64,000 nt of DNA from DATKJS01 sp050015275. Lineage in GTDB: Bacteria > Acidobacteriota > Aminicenantia > Aminicenantales > Saccharicenantaceae. Shown here in pieces: positions 24,578-31,937 of this stretch (positions are counted from its first letter, which is position 1; the number at the start of each line of letters is the position of its first letter). The position numbers and the translations under genes are program-made. The notes below the pieces were generated by a model. The model searched no databases. It saw only the letters and a list, made by a program, of their open reading frames with translations, and was not told the DNA's origin. The stretch lies in the NCBI GenBank assembly GCA_050015275.1, contig JBEKBS010000003.1, forward strand, positions 62,001-126,000, read 5' to 3'.

Positions 24578-25974
24578 AGATGCTCGCCCCGAAAATGTTC
24601 GCTTTCGTATTGGTCGCCGCCCTGGCCGCGACCGTGTTCGTGGCCGCAGCCGAGCAGCTGCCCGCGCCCGAGAAGATCGTCCTCCGGAACGGGGTCACGG
24701 TCTATTTCCTCAGGAACTCCGACCTTCCGATCGTCACTTTCAGGATGGTCATCCGGGGCGCCGGCTCGGCCTTCGAGCCGGCCGGGGCCGACGGAACGGC
24801 CAACCTGGCCGCGGCCCTGCTGATGAAGGGCACGGCGAAAATGGACGCCGACGCCGTCGCCGAGGCCCTCGACTTCATGGGCGCGAGCCTGAGCGTCGCG
24901 GCGGCCGACGAGTACGCCCAAGTCAGCGGGGATTCCCTCTCCCAGCATTTCCCCCGCCTCATGGAGATCGCGGCCGACTGCCTGACCGGCCCGGCCTTCA
25001 AGGAGGAGGAATTCGTCAAGGAGCGGGCCAGGAGGATCGACAGCCTCAAGGCCGCCAAGGACAATCCCGGGGCGGCGGTCCGCTACTATTTCCAGAAGGC
25101 CTATTTCGGCGGCCACCCGCTCGGCCACCTGGCCGCGGGCACGGAATCCTCCCTGAAAAAGATGACCGTCCAGGATATCAAGGATTTCTACGGGCGGCAT
25201 TTCCGGCCCGACCGGTCCATCGCCGCGGTCGTGGGCGACATCGAAGAGGCGAAGCTCGTGTCGCTTCTCGAATCGACCGTCGGCCGCTGGGCGAACCCGG
25301 CCGGCCCGGCGCCGTCCGATATCATTCCCGCGCTGCCCAAGCCGAGGGGCAAGAAACTCGTTCTCGTCGACAAGCCGGACGCCACCCAGGCCTATTTCAT
25401 CCTGGGCGCGACCGGCTACCCCATGGGCGACAAGATCACTCCCCAAGCCGCGGTCATGAACACCCTCTGGGGCGGCCGCTTCACGTCCTGGCTGAACACC
25501 GAGCTCCGGATCAAGCGCGGCCTGACCTACGGCGCCTCGAGCTCGTTCCGGACCTGGGTCTCCGGGGGGATTTTCCAGGCCAGCTCCTTCACCAAGAACG
25601 ACAAGATCGCCGAAATGTTCGACATCACCTTCGGCCTGCTCGACAAGGGAGGCAAAGCAGGTTTCGGGGCCGAAGAGGTCGAAAGCAGCCGCAACTACAT
25701 CCAAGGCCAGTTCCCGCCGACCTTGGAGACCAATTCCAGCAAGGCCGGGGCTTACGTCCGCCTGGCCTTCTACAAGCTCGGCTTCGACTATTACGACAAG
25801 TACCTGGCCGCGGTCGGAAAGGTTTCGGCCGAGGCGGCCAAGGCGGCGGCTGCGGCGCTCCTGCCCAGGAATGATTACGTCCTGGTCGTCGTGGGCAAAG
25901 CGGCGGACATCCGTCCCCTGCTTCAGAAGTACGGGACCTGGCAGGAAAAGAAGGTCACGGACCCTGATTTCTAG
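24574..25974 (+). CDS. Exported M16-like protein lacking the zinc site (non-catalytic partner)
   Basis: The 466-residue protein begins with a signal peptide (core FAFVLVAALAATVFVAAA) and has two M16 domains. Where the upstream protein has HFIEH, this one reads NLAAALLMKGT, so all three zinc ligands are absent. The second domain carries GLTYGASSSFR, the R/Y pair that completes the substrate-binding site in the active partner. It starts at a GTG overlapping the stop of the first gene, behind GAGGGAGG. It probably forms the heterodimer that gives M16B peptidases activity; by itself it should be inactive. Confidence 0.87.
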   Translation: MKMLAPKMFAFVLVAALAATVFVAAAEQLPAPEKIVLRNGVTVYFLRNSDLPIVTFRMVIRGAGSAFEPAGADGTANLAAALLMKGTAKMDADAVAEALDFMGASLSVAAADEYAQVSGDSLSQHFPRLMEIAADCLTGPAFKEEEFVKERARRIDSLKAAKDNPGAAVRYYFQKAYFGGHPLGHLAAGTESSLKKMTVQDIKDFYGRHFRPDRSIAAVVGDIEEAKLVSLLESTVGRWANPAGPAPSDIIPALPKPRGKKLVLVDKPDATQAYFILGATGYPMGDKITPQAAVMNTLWGGRFTSWLNTELRIKRGLTYGASSSFRTWVSGGIFQASSFTKNDKIAEMFDITFGLLDKGGKAGFGAEEVESSRNYIQGQFPPTLETNSSKAGAYVRLAFYKLGFDYYDKYLAAVGKVSAEAAKAAAAALLPRNDYVLVVVGKAADIRPLLQKYGTWQEKKVTDPDF

Positions 25975-26014
25975 GCGCGGTCAGGGGCCGGGATGTCGGC
26001 CGCCGTCCGGGCAT

Positions 26015-26043
26015 TTGCCAGGGCGGGAGTCAGGGAGTAGAAT
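26015..26043 (+). promoter_or_regulatory. Promoter for the exported protein at 26.1 kb
   Basis: TTGCCA (26015-26020) and TAGAAT (26038-26043) are 17 bp apart, 41 bp before the ATG. Confidence 0.6.
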
Positions 26044-26084
26044 GGATTTTTTAATGGACTCTCGCTCTTGAGGAGCAGACGCCG

Positions 26085-26945
26085 ATGAAAAAGCGCGCCG
26101 CCCTGGCCCCGATCCTGACCCTGTTTTTCTGGACGGCCCTTTCGCCGGCCCAAACCGAAAAGGTCGCGCTCCGGTTCGGGCCGCCGGCCGGGGCCGGCCT
26201 GACGTATTCCGTGAGCGGCCAGGTCAACGTCAGCGGCAAGGACCTCCTCGGCAAGGACCTGGCCCTGGACGCCGATGCCCAGGGGCAATTCCATTTCAGC
26301 TTCATGAATTCTGCTCACGACACGGTCCAGGCGGCCTTGACCAGCCCCGGCATCGACGTCCGGGCCCAGCTCCCCGACCGGACCCAGACCCAAACCCTGA
26401 GGACGCGCGAGGGGAAGGCCCTCGGGGTCGTGTTCAACGGCACGGGCAAGGTCACTGACATCCGCAACCCCGAAGCCCTCGAGCAGGAGAACGTGCTGAA
26501 CTTCTCCATCCCCCAGATCCTCCGCGACTATTTCCCGGCCTTTCCCGCTCAACCTGTCAGCCCCGGCGACCAGTGGCAGGAGAGCAGGCGGCTGACCGTC
26601 CCGTATCAGGGGCTGGACATCGTGGTCGACCTGGTCATCGAATACACCCTGAACGATATCCTCCCGTCGGCTGAAGGCCGGAAGGCCATCGTTTCGGCCG
26701 TCTATACGGCCACCGTCTCGGGCGTCAAGAACCTGGGAGATACGATGGGCTCTTTCGAGGGCAAGGGGACGGGCACGGGCTACCTGAACTTCCTCGTCGA
26801 CCACGGCTGGTTCACCGAATACCGTCTAGATTTCAAGACGGACGCCGCCTTCGTCGTGAAGAAAGGGTCCAAGCGGCTGTTGGAATGGCCCTTTACCTTC
26901 TCCGTCCTGGCCGAGATCAACCTCGTCGCGACCGACGGGATCTGA
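26085..26945 (+). CDS. Exported protein of unknown function
   Basis: I do not recognise a precise family for this 286-residue protein. It has a signal peptide (residues 1-22, ending SPAQ) and a mature part of alternating strands with segments such as VSPGDQW and a late GTGYLNFLVDHGWFTEYRLDF, reminiscent of DUF6263-type exported proteins. There is no lipobox cysteine and no catalytic motif. It is transcribed alone from the promoter at 26015-26043. A periplasmic binding or scaffold role is only a guess. Confidence 0.7.
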   Translation: MKKRAALAPILTLFFWTALSPAQTEKVALRFGPPAGAGLTYSVSGQVNVSGKDLLGKDLALDADAQGQFHFSFMNSAHDTVQAALTSPGIDVRAQLPDRTQTQTLRTREGKALGVVFNGTGKVTDIRNPEALEQENVLNFSIPQILRDYFPAFPAQPVSPGDQWQESRRLTVPYQGLDIVVDLVIEYTLNDILPSAEGRKAIVSAVYTATVSGVKNLGDTMGSFEGKGTGTGYLNFLVDHGWFTEYRLDFKTDAAFVVKKGSKRLLEWPFTFSVLAEINLVATDGI

Positions 26946-26983
26946 ATCGGCCGGGCTCCCCGGCGGGAATATTTGCCCTCCTC

Positions 26984-27012
26984 TTGAATTTTCCGGCCGG
27001 AGGGCGTATCAT
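26984..27012 (+). promoter_or_regulatory. metK: Promoter of the metK riboswitch transcript
   Basis: TTGAAT (26984-26989) and TATCAT (27007-27012) are 17 bp apart. The predicted start point near 27019 falls exactly at the first base pairs of the aptamer. Confidence 0.7.
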
Positions 27013-27018
27013 TTTTTT

Positions 27019-27140
27019 TTACATCAGGAGAGGCTCGGTCCTGACGGATCGGGCCCGGCAACCTGGGGCGGACACCCGAGGTGCTCACTCGCCAGCGGCG
27101 AGGATGTGGTCGCGAAAGCGAAAGCGGCAACCAAGTGTCC
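27019..27140 (+). ncRNA. SAM-I/IV-type riboswitch aptamer upstream of metK
   Basis: The core CCCGGCAACC ... AGGTGCT of the SAM-I/SAM-IV clan is present. Stems that can be read are P1 (ACATC 27021-27025 with GATGT 27103-27107), P2 (27032-27041 with 27046-27055), P3 (27061-27067 with 27075-27082, one bulged G), P4 (CTCGCC 27088-27093 with GGCGAG 27097-27102) and, after P1, a GAAA-capped hairpin (27110-27121). The P3 loop GGACA (27070-27074) complements TGTCC (27136-27140), the extra pseudoknot that marks SAM-IV and SAM-I/IV types; the P2 kink-turn of SAM-I is absent. It should sense S-adenosylmethionine and control metK. Confidence 0.82.
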
Positions 27141-27151
27141 AACGGCCAATG

Positions 27152-27187
27152 ACCCGCTCTCCTGGTGAAGGAGGAGCGGGTTTTTTT
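27152..27187 (+). terminator. Riboswitch-controlled intrinsic terminator before metK
   Basis: ACCCGCTCTCCT (27152-27163) pairs with 27169-27181 across a five-base loop with one bulged G, followed by seven T residues (27181-27187). It lies 77 bp before the metK start. Its left arm overlaps CTCCTGGTG (27159-27167), which can instead pair with CATCAGGAG (27022-27030) at the aptamer start, so the two folds exclude each other. Confidence 0.85.
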
Positions 27188-27264
27188 GTGGCCGGTCTGA
27201 AGCCGCGGCACATCCCCCCTCAACGAGTTCCGAGGCCCCCGGGCGTTCCGGAAAGGAGGCTGTG

Positions 27265-28497
27265 ATGGCCAAAGATTTTGTTTTCACTTCGGAGTCCGTC
27301 TCCGAAGGCCATCCCGACAAGATGGCCGATCTCATCTCCGACGCGTTTCTCGACGCGGTCCTCGCCCGGGACCCTTACGGCAAGGTCGCCTGCGAAACCC
27401 TGGTCACGAAGAACGTCGCCGTGATCGCCGGAGAGTTCCGGACCACCGCGAAACTCGACCCTGTCTCCATCGTCCGTGAAACCGCCCGGGAGATCGGGTA
27501 CCACGACCCCCTGATCGGCTTCGATTCGGATACCTGCGAGGTCCATACCTATCTCGGCCAGCAGTCGGCCGACATCGCCCGCGGCGTCGACCAGGCCAAC
27601 GGCGAGGTCGGGGCCGGAGACCAGGGCTTGATGTTCGGCTACGCGACGACCGAAACTCCCGAGCTCATGCCCCTGCCCATCCGCCTCGCCCACCGGCTCG
27701 TCCAGAGACAGGCCGAAGTCCGCAAAAGCGGCCTCCTCCCCTGGCTTCGGCCCGATGCCAAGTCCCAGGTCGCGGTCCGCTACCGGGACAAGCGGCCCGT
27801 GGCCGTCGAGAAGGTCGTCCTGTCGACCCAGCACGCGGAAGAGGTCAACGACAAGACGCTCCGCGACGGGGTCATCGCCGAGATCATCGAAAAAGTCATC
27901 CCGGCCGAGCTCCGGCGGGGGAACGTCGAATACCTTGTCAACCCGACGGGCCGCTTCGTCATCGGCGGCCCCGTGGGCGACACGGGCCTGACGGGCCGCA
28001 AGATCATCGTCGACACGTACGGCGGCAGCTGCCCCCACGGCGGCGGGGCCTTCTCGGGCAAGGACCCGACCAAGGTCGACCGCTCGGCGGCGTACACGGC
28101 CCGCTACATCGCCAAGAACATCGTCGCGGCCGGCCTCGCCGACCATTGCACGATCCAGCTGGCCTACGTGATCGGCGTTGTCGAACCCTTCTCGGTCATG
28201 GTCAATATCCACAGCGGCGGCAAGGTGAGCGAGACGGCCATCGAGAAGGCCGTGCGCTCGATCTTCGAGCTCACGCCCGCCGGGATGATCAAGATGCTCG
28301 ACCTGCGCCGGCCTATCTACAAGAAGACGGCGGCCTACGGTCACTTCGGGCGTGAGCTGCCCGAATTCACTTGGGAGCGGACCGACAAGGTCCGAGAGCT
28401 CCGGGAATTTTTCGGTTATGACAACCTGGAGGCGCACCGCGCCGAGGTGCCCGGCCGTCAGCCGAGTTTGACCCAGCGCCCGATCGATGTGAAATAG
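27265..28497 (+). CDS. metK: S-adenosylmethionine synthetase
   Basis: The 410-residue enzyme makes S-adenosylmethionine from methionine and ATP. Signatures seen are SVSEGHPDK near the N-terminus, GAGDQGLMFGYA, the GGP loop region GRFVIGGPVGDTGLTGRK and the glycine-rich GGGAFSGKDPTKVDRSAAY. The C-terminal tail runs about 25 residues beyond the usual end. The ATG at 27265 follows AGGAGG by five bases; a GTG one codon earlier is too close to that site. Expression is expected to fall when SAM is high, through the riboswitch upstream. The last 40 bp overlap the end of the convergent addA gene. Confidence 0.96.
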   Translation: MAKDFVFTSESVSEGHPDKMADLISDAFLDAVLARDPYGKVACETLVTKNVAVIAGEFRTTAKLDPVSIVRETAREIGYHDPLIGFDSDTCEVHTYLGQQSADIARGVDQANGEVGAGDQGLMFGYATTETPELMPLPIRLAHRLVQRQAEVRKSGLLPWLRPDAKSQVAVRYRDKRPVAVEKVVLSTQHAEEVNDKTLRDGVIAEIIEKVIPAELRRGNVEYLVNPTGRFVIGGPVGDTGLTGRKIIVDTYGGSCPHGGGAFSGKDPTKVDRSAAYTARYIAKNIVAAGLADHCTIQLAYVIGVVEPFSVMVNIHSGGKVSETAIEKAVRSIFELTPAGMIKMLDLRRPIYKKTAAYGHFGRELPEFTWERTDKVRELREFFGYDNLEAHRAEVPGRQPSLTQRPIDVK

Positions 28498-31400
28498 AGT
28501 CCGGACTCCTTGACCGGCTTCCCCGTGATCCTCTCCCAGAACCGCCGATAGAGCGTGACCTGCGGGCGATAGTAATTCACGAGCTCTTTCAGGGCGGACG
28601 TCGCCCTCTCGACGCCCCGCCCGGCGGCGGTATCGTTCAGACGGTCGGTCTTGTAGTCGGCGATGACCCAGCCGCCGCTCTCGAGGAACGCCAGGTCGAT
28701 GGCGCCTGAGAGGAAAAGCGGCGCGTTCTTGACCAGCGCCACGGGCTTCGCGCCGGCGACGGCAACCAGGCCGGCCCGGCCGGCGAGCTCAATGTAATCG
28801 GGGTCCCCGGGCCCGACCCTGACCGCAAAGGGAATTTCGAAATATTTCGTTTCCGCCGCCATGGCCCTCGCCCAGAATCCGGACGAGATGATGCCGCGGA
28901 CGAGCGCCGCCAGTTTCTCCTCCTCTCCCGCGACGAGCCGTGACGCTTCCAAAGCGTTCCGGGCCAGGAGCTTGAGCGTTTCGTCCGGGATCGCTGGCGT
29001 TATGCCCTTGGCCCGGCCGTCCGTCCAGGCTTTGCCGAGGACGTTCATCATCATGTGGACCGCGGTCCCCCACTTCATGCCGAAGCCGCTCGCCGGCCAT
29101 TCCGGCGATGACCTCTCCAGCTTGGCCAGCGACGTGACGCTTTCCCGGAGATAGCCGGCCATGGACGCGGCCCCCCTATTCCGGATGATGCTCTCCCTCC
29201 TCTTGGCGACTTCAGCGGATTTCAGAACCAGCCTTGCGGGCGGTTCGGCTACGGTCGCCCGGGCTTTCTCCCCGCCGGGAGGGGTCCAGGCGAGCTCGGG
29301 GACGTCGCCCTGGTGGGCGTCGAGAAGTCCCCAAGCTTTCCTCGCTCCGAGGTCTCCCTCATACGTGCTGACGACGAGAATATCCCCGGCCCGGCTGGCC
29401 GCGACGTACATGAGTCTGTGCTCTTCGGCCTCGGCGTATAACCTCTCCTCCGCGGCCGTGGCGGCCCAGCCGGCCGGCTCCGAAACGGGCTGCCTCTTCC
29501 TCCCCCATGGCTTCGAGAAAACGAAATGACCGCGCGGACCCGGCCGGCCGGCCGGCGAGGGATGAGGACGCCCCGGACCTTCCTCCTGAAGCCTCACGAT
29601 GTGCTTGTCCGGCTCGTGCTCTTTCTGGCCGACCGGATTGGCCAGGATCACGACGGGCGCCTCGAGCCCCTTGGCTTTGTGGAGGTTCATGAGGCGGACG
29701 ACATCCCGTCGGCCCGGCGTGAGGCTCATCTCGCCGAGAGAATCGAGGGCGATCCATTCCGCGACGAAGTCGGCGACCGCGGCGAAAGAGGTCGTGCCCT
29801 TGCTCTCCAGGGATCGGATGGCCTCGACCAGCTTGAGAACGTTCCCGGCTTCGCCCGGCCCGTTCCCCCCGGAGGAGACGAGGTAGTTGAGCAGGCCGGA
29901 GGCTTCGAGGATCATCTCCAGAACGGTCGAAGGGGCATAGCGCTTGGTCCACGTCCACCATTCGCGAAGGGCCGCAAGGGAGCGCCGGACCTTGGCCGTC
30001 GCTTCTCCGCCCGGCGCGATGTCCCCGATGAACGAGAGCGCCCCGCCCGCCGTTCGGAAATCCAGGAGTTCCTGGTCGCTCACGCCGAAGAACACGCCTC
30101 TCAGCACGGCGGCCGCGGCCACCGGATTGTCCGGCGCCTTCAGGGCCAGGAGCAGGCGGATGACCTCGCCGATCTCCTCGCTCTCGGAGAAGGCGGCGCT
30201 TCCGGAGACGTCGTAAGGGACTCCCGCGGCGGCCAGGGCCCGGGCATAGACGTCCATGTGTTTCCGGTAGCGGAAGAGGACGAGGAAGTCCTCAGGCCTG
30301 GCCGGCCGGGGGCCCGTCTCTTTGTCTTCGACCTTCAGGTTGCCCGCGCACGCCCAGGCGACGTATCCGGCGATCCGGGCCGCGTCGCGCTCGGCGATAA
30401 CTTCTCCCTTGTTCCGCTCGACCTTCGGGACCGGGAGCTTGAACACGCCCTGGGCCGCGCCGGAGCAACCCGGCCGCACGGCGTCGAGCGGAGCGAAGCC
30501 GGCCTGGTACGTGTCCGGCGCCGCCGGGAACGTCCGTTCAAAGATCGGGTTGACCCAGGCCGCGATCGACCGGAGGGACCGGAAGTTCGCGGTGAGCGGA
30601 AGGACCTCTCCGCCGCCCGCTTCGATGCGCCGCTTGACAAGGTTATAGATATCTATGTCGGCCCGCCGGAACCTGTAAATCGACTGCCGCGGGTCGCCGA
30701 CGAGGAAGAGGCGGCCCGGCTCGGGGACGAGCCTGGTCCAATCCCGCTCGCGCGCGTCCGCGCCCGTGAGGTAAAAGAGGACTTCGGCCTGAATGGGGTC
30801 CGTGTCCTGGAATTCGTCGACCAGGATCCGGCGGTAGCGGTCCTTGAAATACTCCCGGACCTCGGGATTGTCCCGGAGGAGCCCGGCGGCGAGCAGGAGC
30901 TGATCCTGGAAATTGAGCCTGGATTTTTCGCGGCGCCGGGCCTCGTAAAACTGTGCGGCCGGCCGGAGGAAGGCCAGGGCCTTGTCGTGCCGGTACTCGC
31001 GCCAGGCCCGCAGGGCGGGAATCACGAAGTCCTGGCGGAAGTCCTCGAACGCGGCTTCAAATGCTTCAGCCGCAGCCTTGTCCGGCCAGCATTTCTTGGT
31101 GACCCGGGGGCTCCGGTCCAGGAGTTCGACGCTTTCCATGAGGAGAACGGGGTCCGTGAACCCCAGACGGCCACGCCGCCCGAAGAGGCGAGCCATCAGA
31201 TTTTGGAGATCGTCCCGGCCGGCCTCGGGGCGTTCGGCCGGAACGACGCCGGCCGCCGTATCCAGGAATTCCCCGAGCCGCGACCGGATGGCCGCGAAGT
31301 CCGGCGGATCCGCGCGCCCGGCCGCGGGCTCGACCTCCGGGTAGAGCGAGAGGGTTTCGAAGGCGTCTCTCAGGTCCGCGGGGGAAAGGCCGACGTCTTC

Positions 31401-31937
31401 GAGGGCCCGGAGGACGTCATCGGCCTTGATCCGGGCTTCGATCAGATAATCGTGCCAGCATGTTTCGCGGAAAAGGGCGTCGTCGAGGTCTTCCATCTCC
31501 TCGAACTCGGGATCGATCCCGCACTCGACGGGACGTTCGCGGATGATCCGGGCCGAGAAGGAATGAATGGTGCCGATGAAGCCCTGCTCGAGGTCCCGGA
31601 GGGCGGCCCGGAGGCGGGCTTTCTCTTCCGTCCCGAATGTGCTCTCATCAGGCCGGAGGCTCCTCTCCAGGGCGAGCTGGAAGCGGCCGCGGAGCTCGGC
31701 GGCGGCCTTGCGCGTGAAGGTCACGGCCGCCAGGCCCTGGATGGCCGACCGCCCGGTGGCGATAAGGGCGATCATCCGGTCGACCATGCTCCGGGTCTTC
31801 CCCGAGCCGGCTCCCGCTTCGACGAGGAACGTCGTGTCCAGGTCCCGGATGATCCGGTCGCGGACGGCCTGGTCGATAGGCTTGGGCGCCCGTCGGGCCT
31901 GAGCCGGCGTTTTTCTCACTGTCCTGGGTTCAGTCAT
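28458..31937 (-). CDS. addA: AddA-type UvrD-like helicase/nuclease
   Basis: This 1159-residue protein is the helicase-nuclease subunit of an AddAB-type enzyme that resects double-strand breaks for RecA. It has Walker A AGAGSGKT (residues 41-48), the superfamily-1 motif II VDEFQDTDP, then GDPRQSIYRFR, a motif VI region (RLMYVAASRA), and a C-terminal RecB-type nuclease with GAIDLAF and ADYKTD. Its ATG overlaps the stop of addB by eight bases (ATGACTGA), so the two are coupled. Its own stop lies inside the 3-prime end of metK. Length fits AddA (about 1,200 residues). Confidence 0.92.
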   Translation of the reverse strand: MTEPRTVRKTPAQARRAPKPIDQAVRDRIIRDLDTTFLVEAGAGSGKTRSMVDRMIALIATGRSAIQGLAAVTFTRKAAAELRGRFQLALERSLRPDESTFGTEEKARLRAALRDLEQGFIGTIHSFSARIIRERPVECGIDPEFEEMEDLDDALFRETCWHDYLIEARIKADDVLRALEDVGLSPADLRDAFETLSLYPEVEPAAGRADPPDFAAIRSRLGEFLDTAAGVVPAERPEAGRDDLQNLMARLFGRRGRLGFTDPVLLMESVELLDRSPRVTKKCWPDKAAAEAFEAAFEDFRQDFVIPALRAWREYRHDKALAFLRPAAQFYEARRREKSRLNFQDQLLLAAGLLRDNPEVREYFKDRYRRILVDEFQDTDPIQAEVLFYLTGADARERDWTRLVPEPGRLFLVGDPRQSIYRFRRADIDIYNLVKRRIEAGGGEVLPLTANFRSLRSIAAWVNPIFERTFPAAPDTYQAGFAPLDAVRPGCSGAAQGVFKLPVPKVERNKGEVIAERDAARIAGYVAWACAGNLKVEDKETGPRPARPEDFLVLFRYRKHMDVYARALAAAGVPYDVSGSAAFSESEEIGEVIRLLLALKAPDNPVAAAAVLRGVFFGVSDQELLDFRTAGGALSFIGDIAPGGEATAKVRRSLAALREWWTWTKRYAPSTVLEMILEASGLLNYLVSSGGNGPGEAGNVLKLVEAIRSLESKGTTSFAAVADFVAEWIALDSLGEMSLTPGRRDVVRLMNLHKAKGLEAPVVILANPVGQKEHEPDKHIVRLQEEGPGRPHPSPAGRPGPRGHFVFSKPWGRKRQPVSEPAGWAATAAEERLYAEAEEHRLMYVAASRAGDILVVSTYEGDLGARKAWGLLDAHQGDVPELAWTPPGGEKARATVAEPPARLVLKSAEVAKRRESIIRNRGAASMAGYLRESVTSLAKLERSSPEWPASGFGMKWGTAVHMMMNVLGKAWTDGRAKGITPAIPDETLKLLARNALEASRLVAGEEEKLAALVRGIISSGFWARAMAAETKYFEIPFAVRVGPGDPDYIELAGRAGLVAVAGAKPVALVKNAPLFLSGAIDLAFLESGGWVIADYKTDRLNDTAAGRGVERATSALKELVNYYRPQVTLYRRFWERITGKPVKESGLYFTSIGRWVKLG

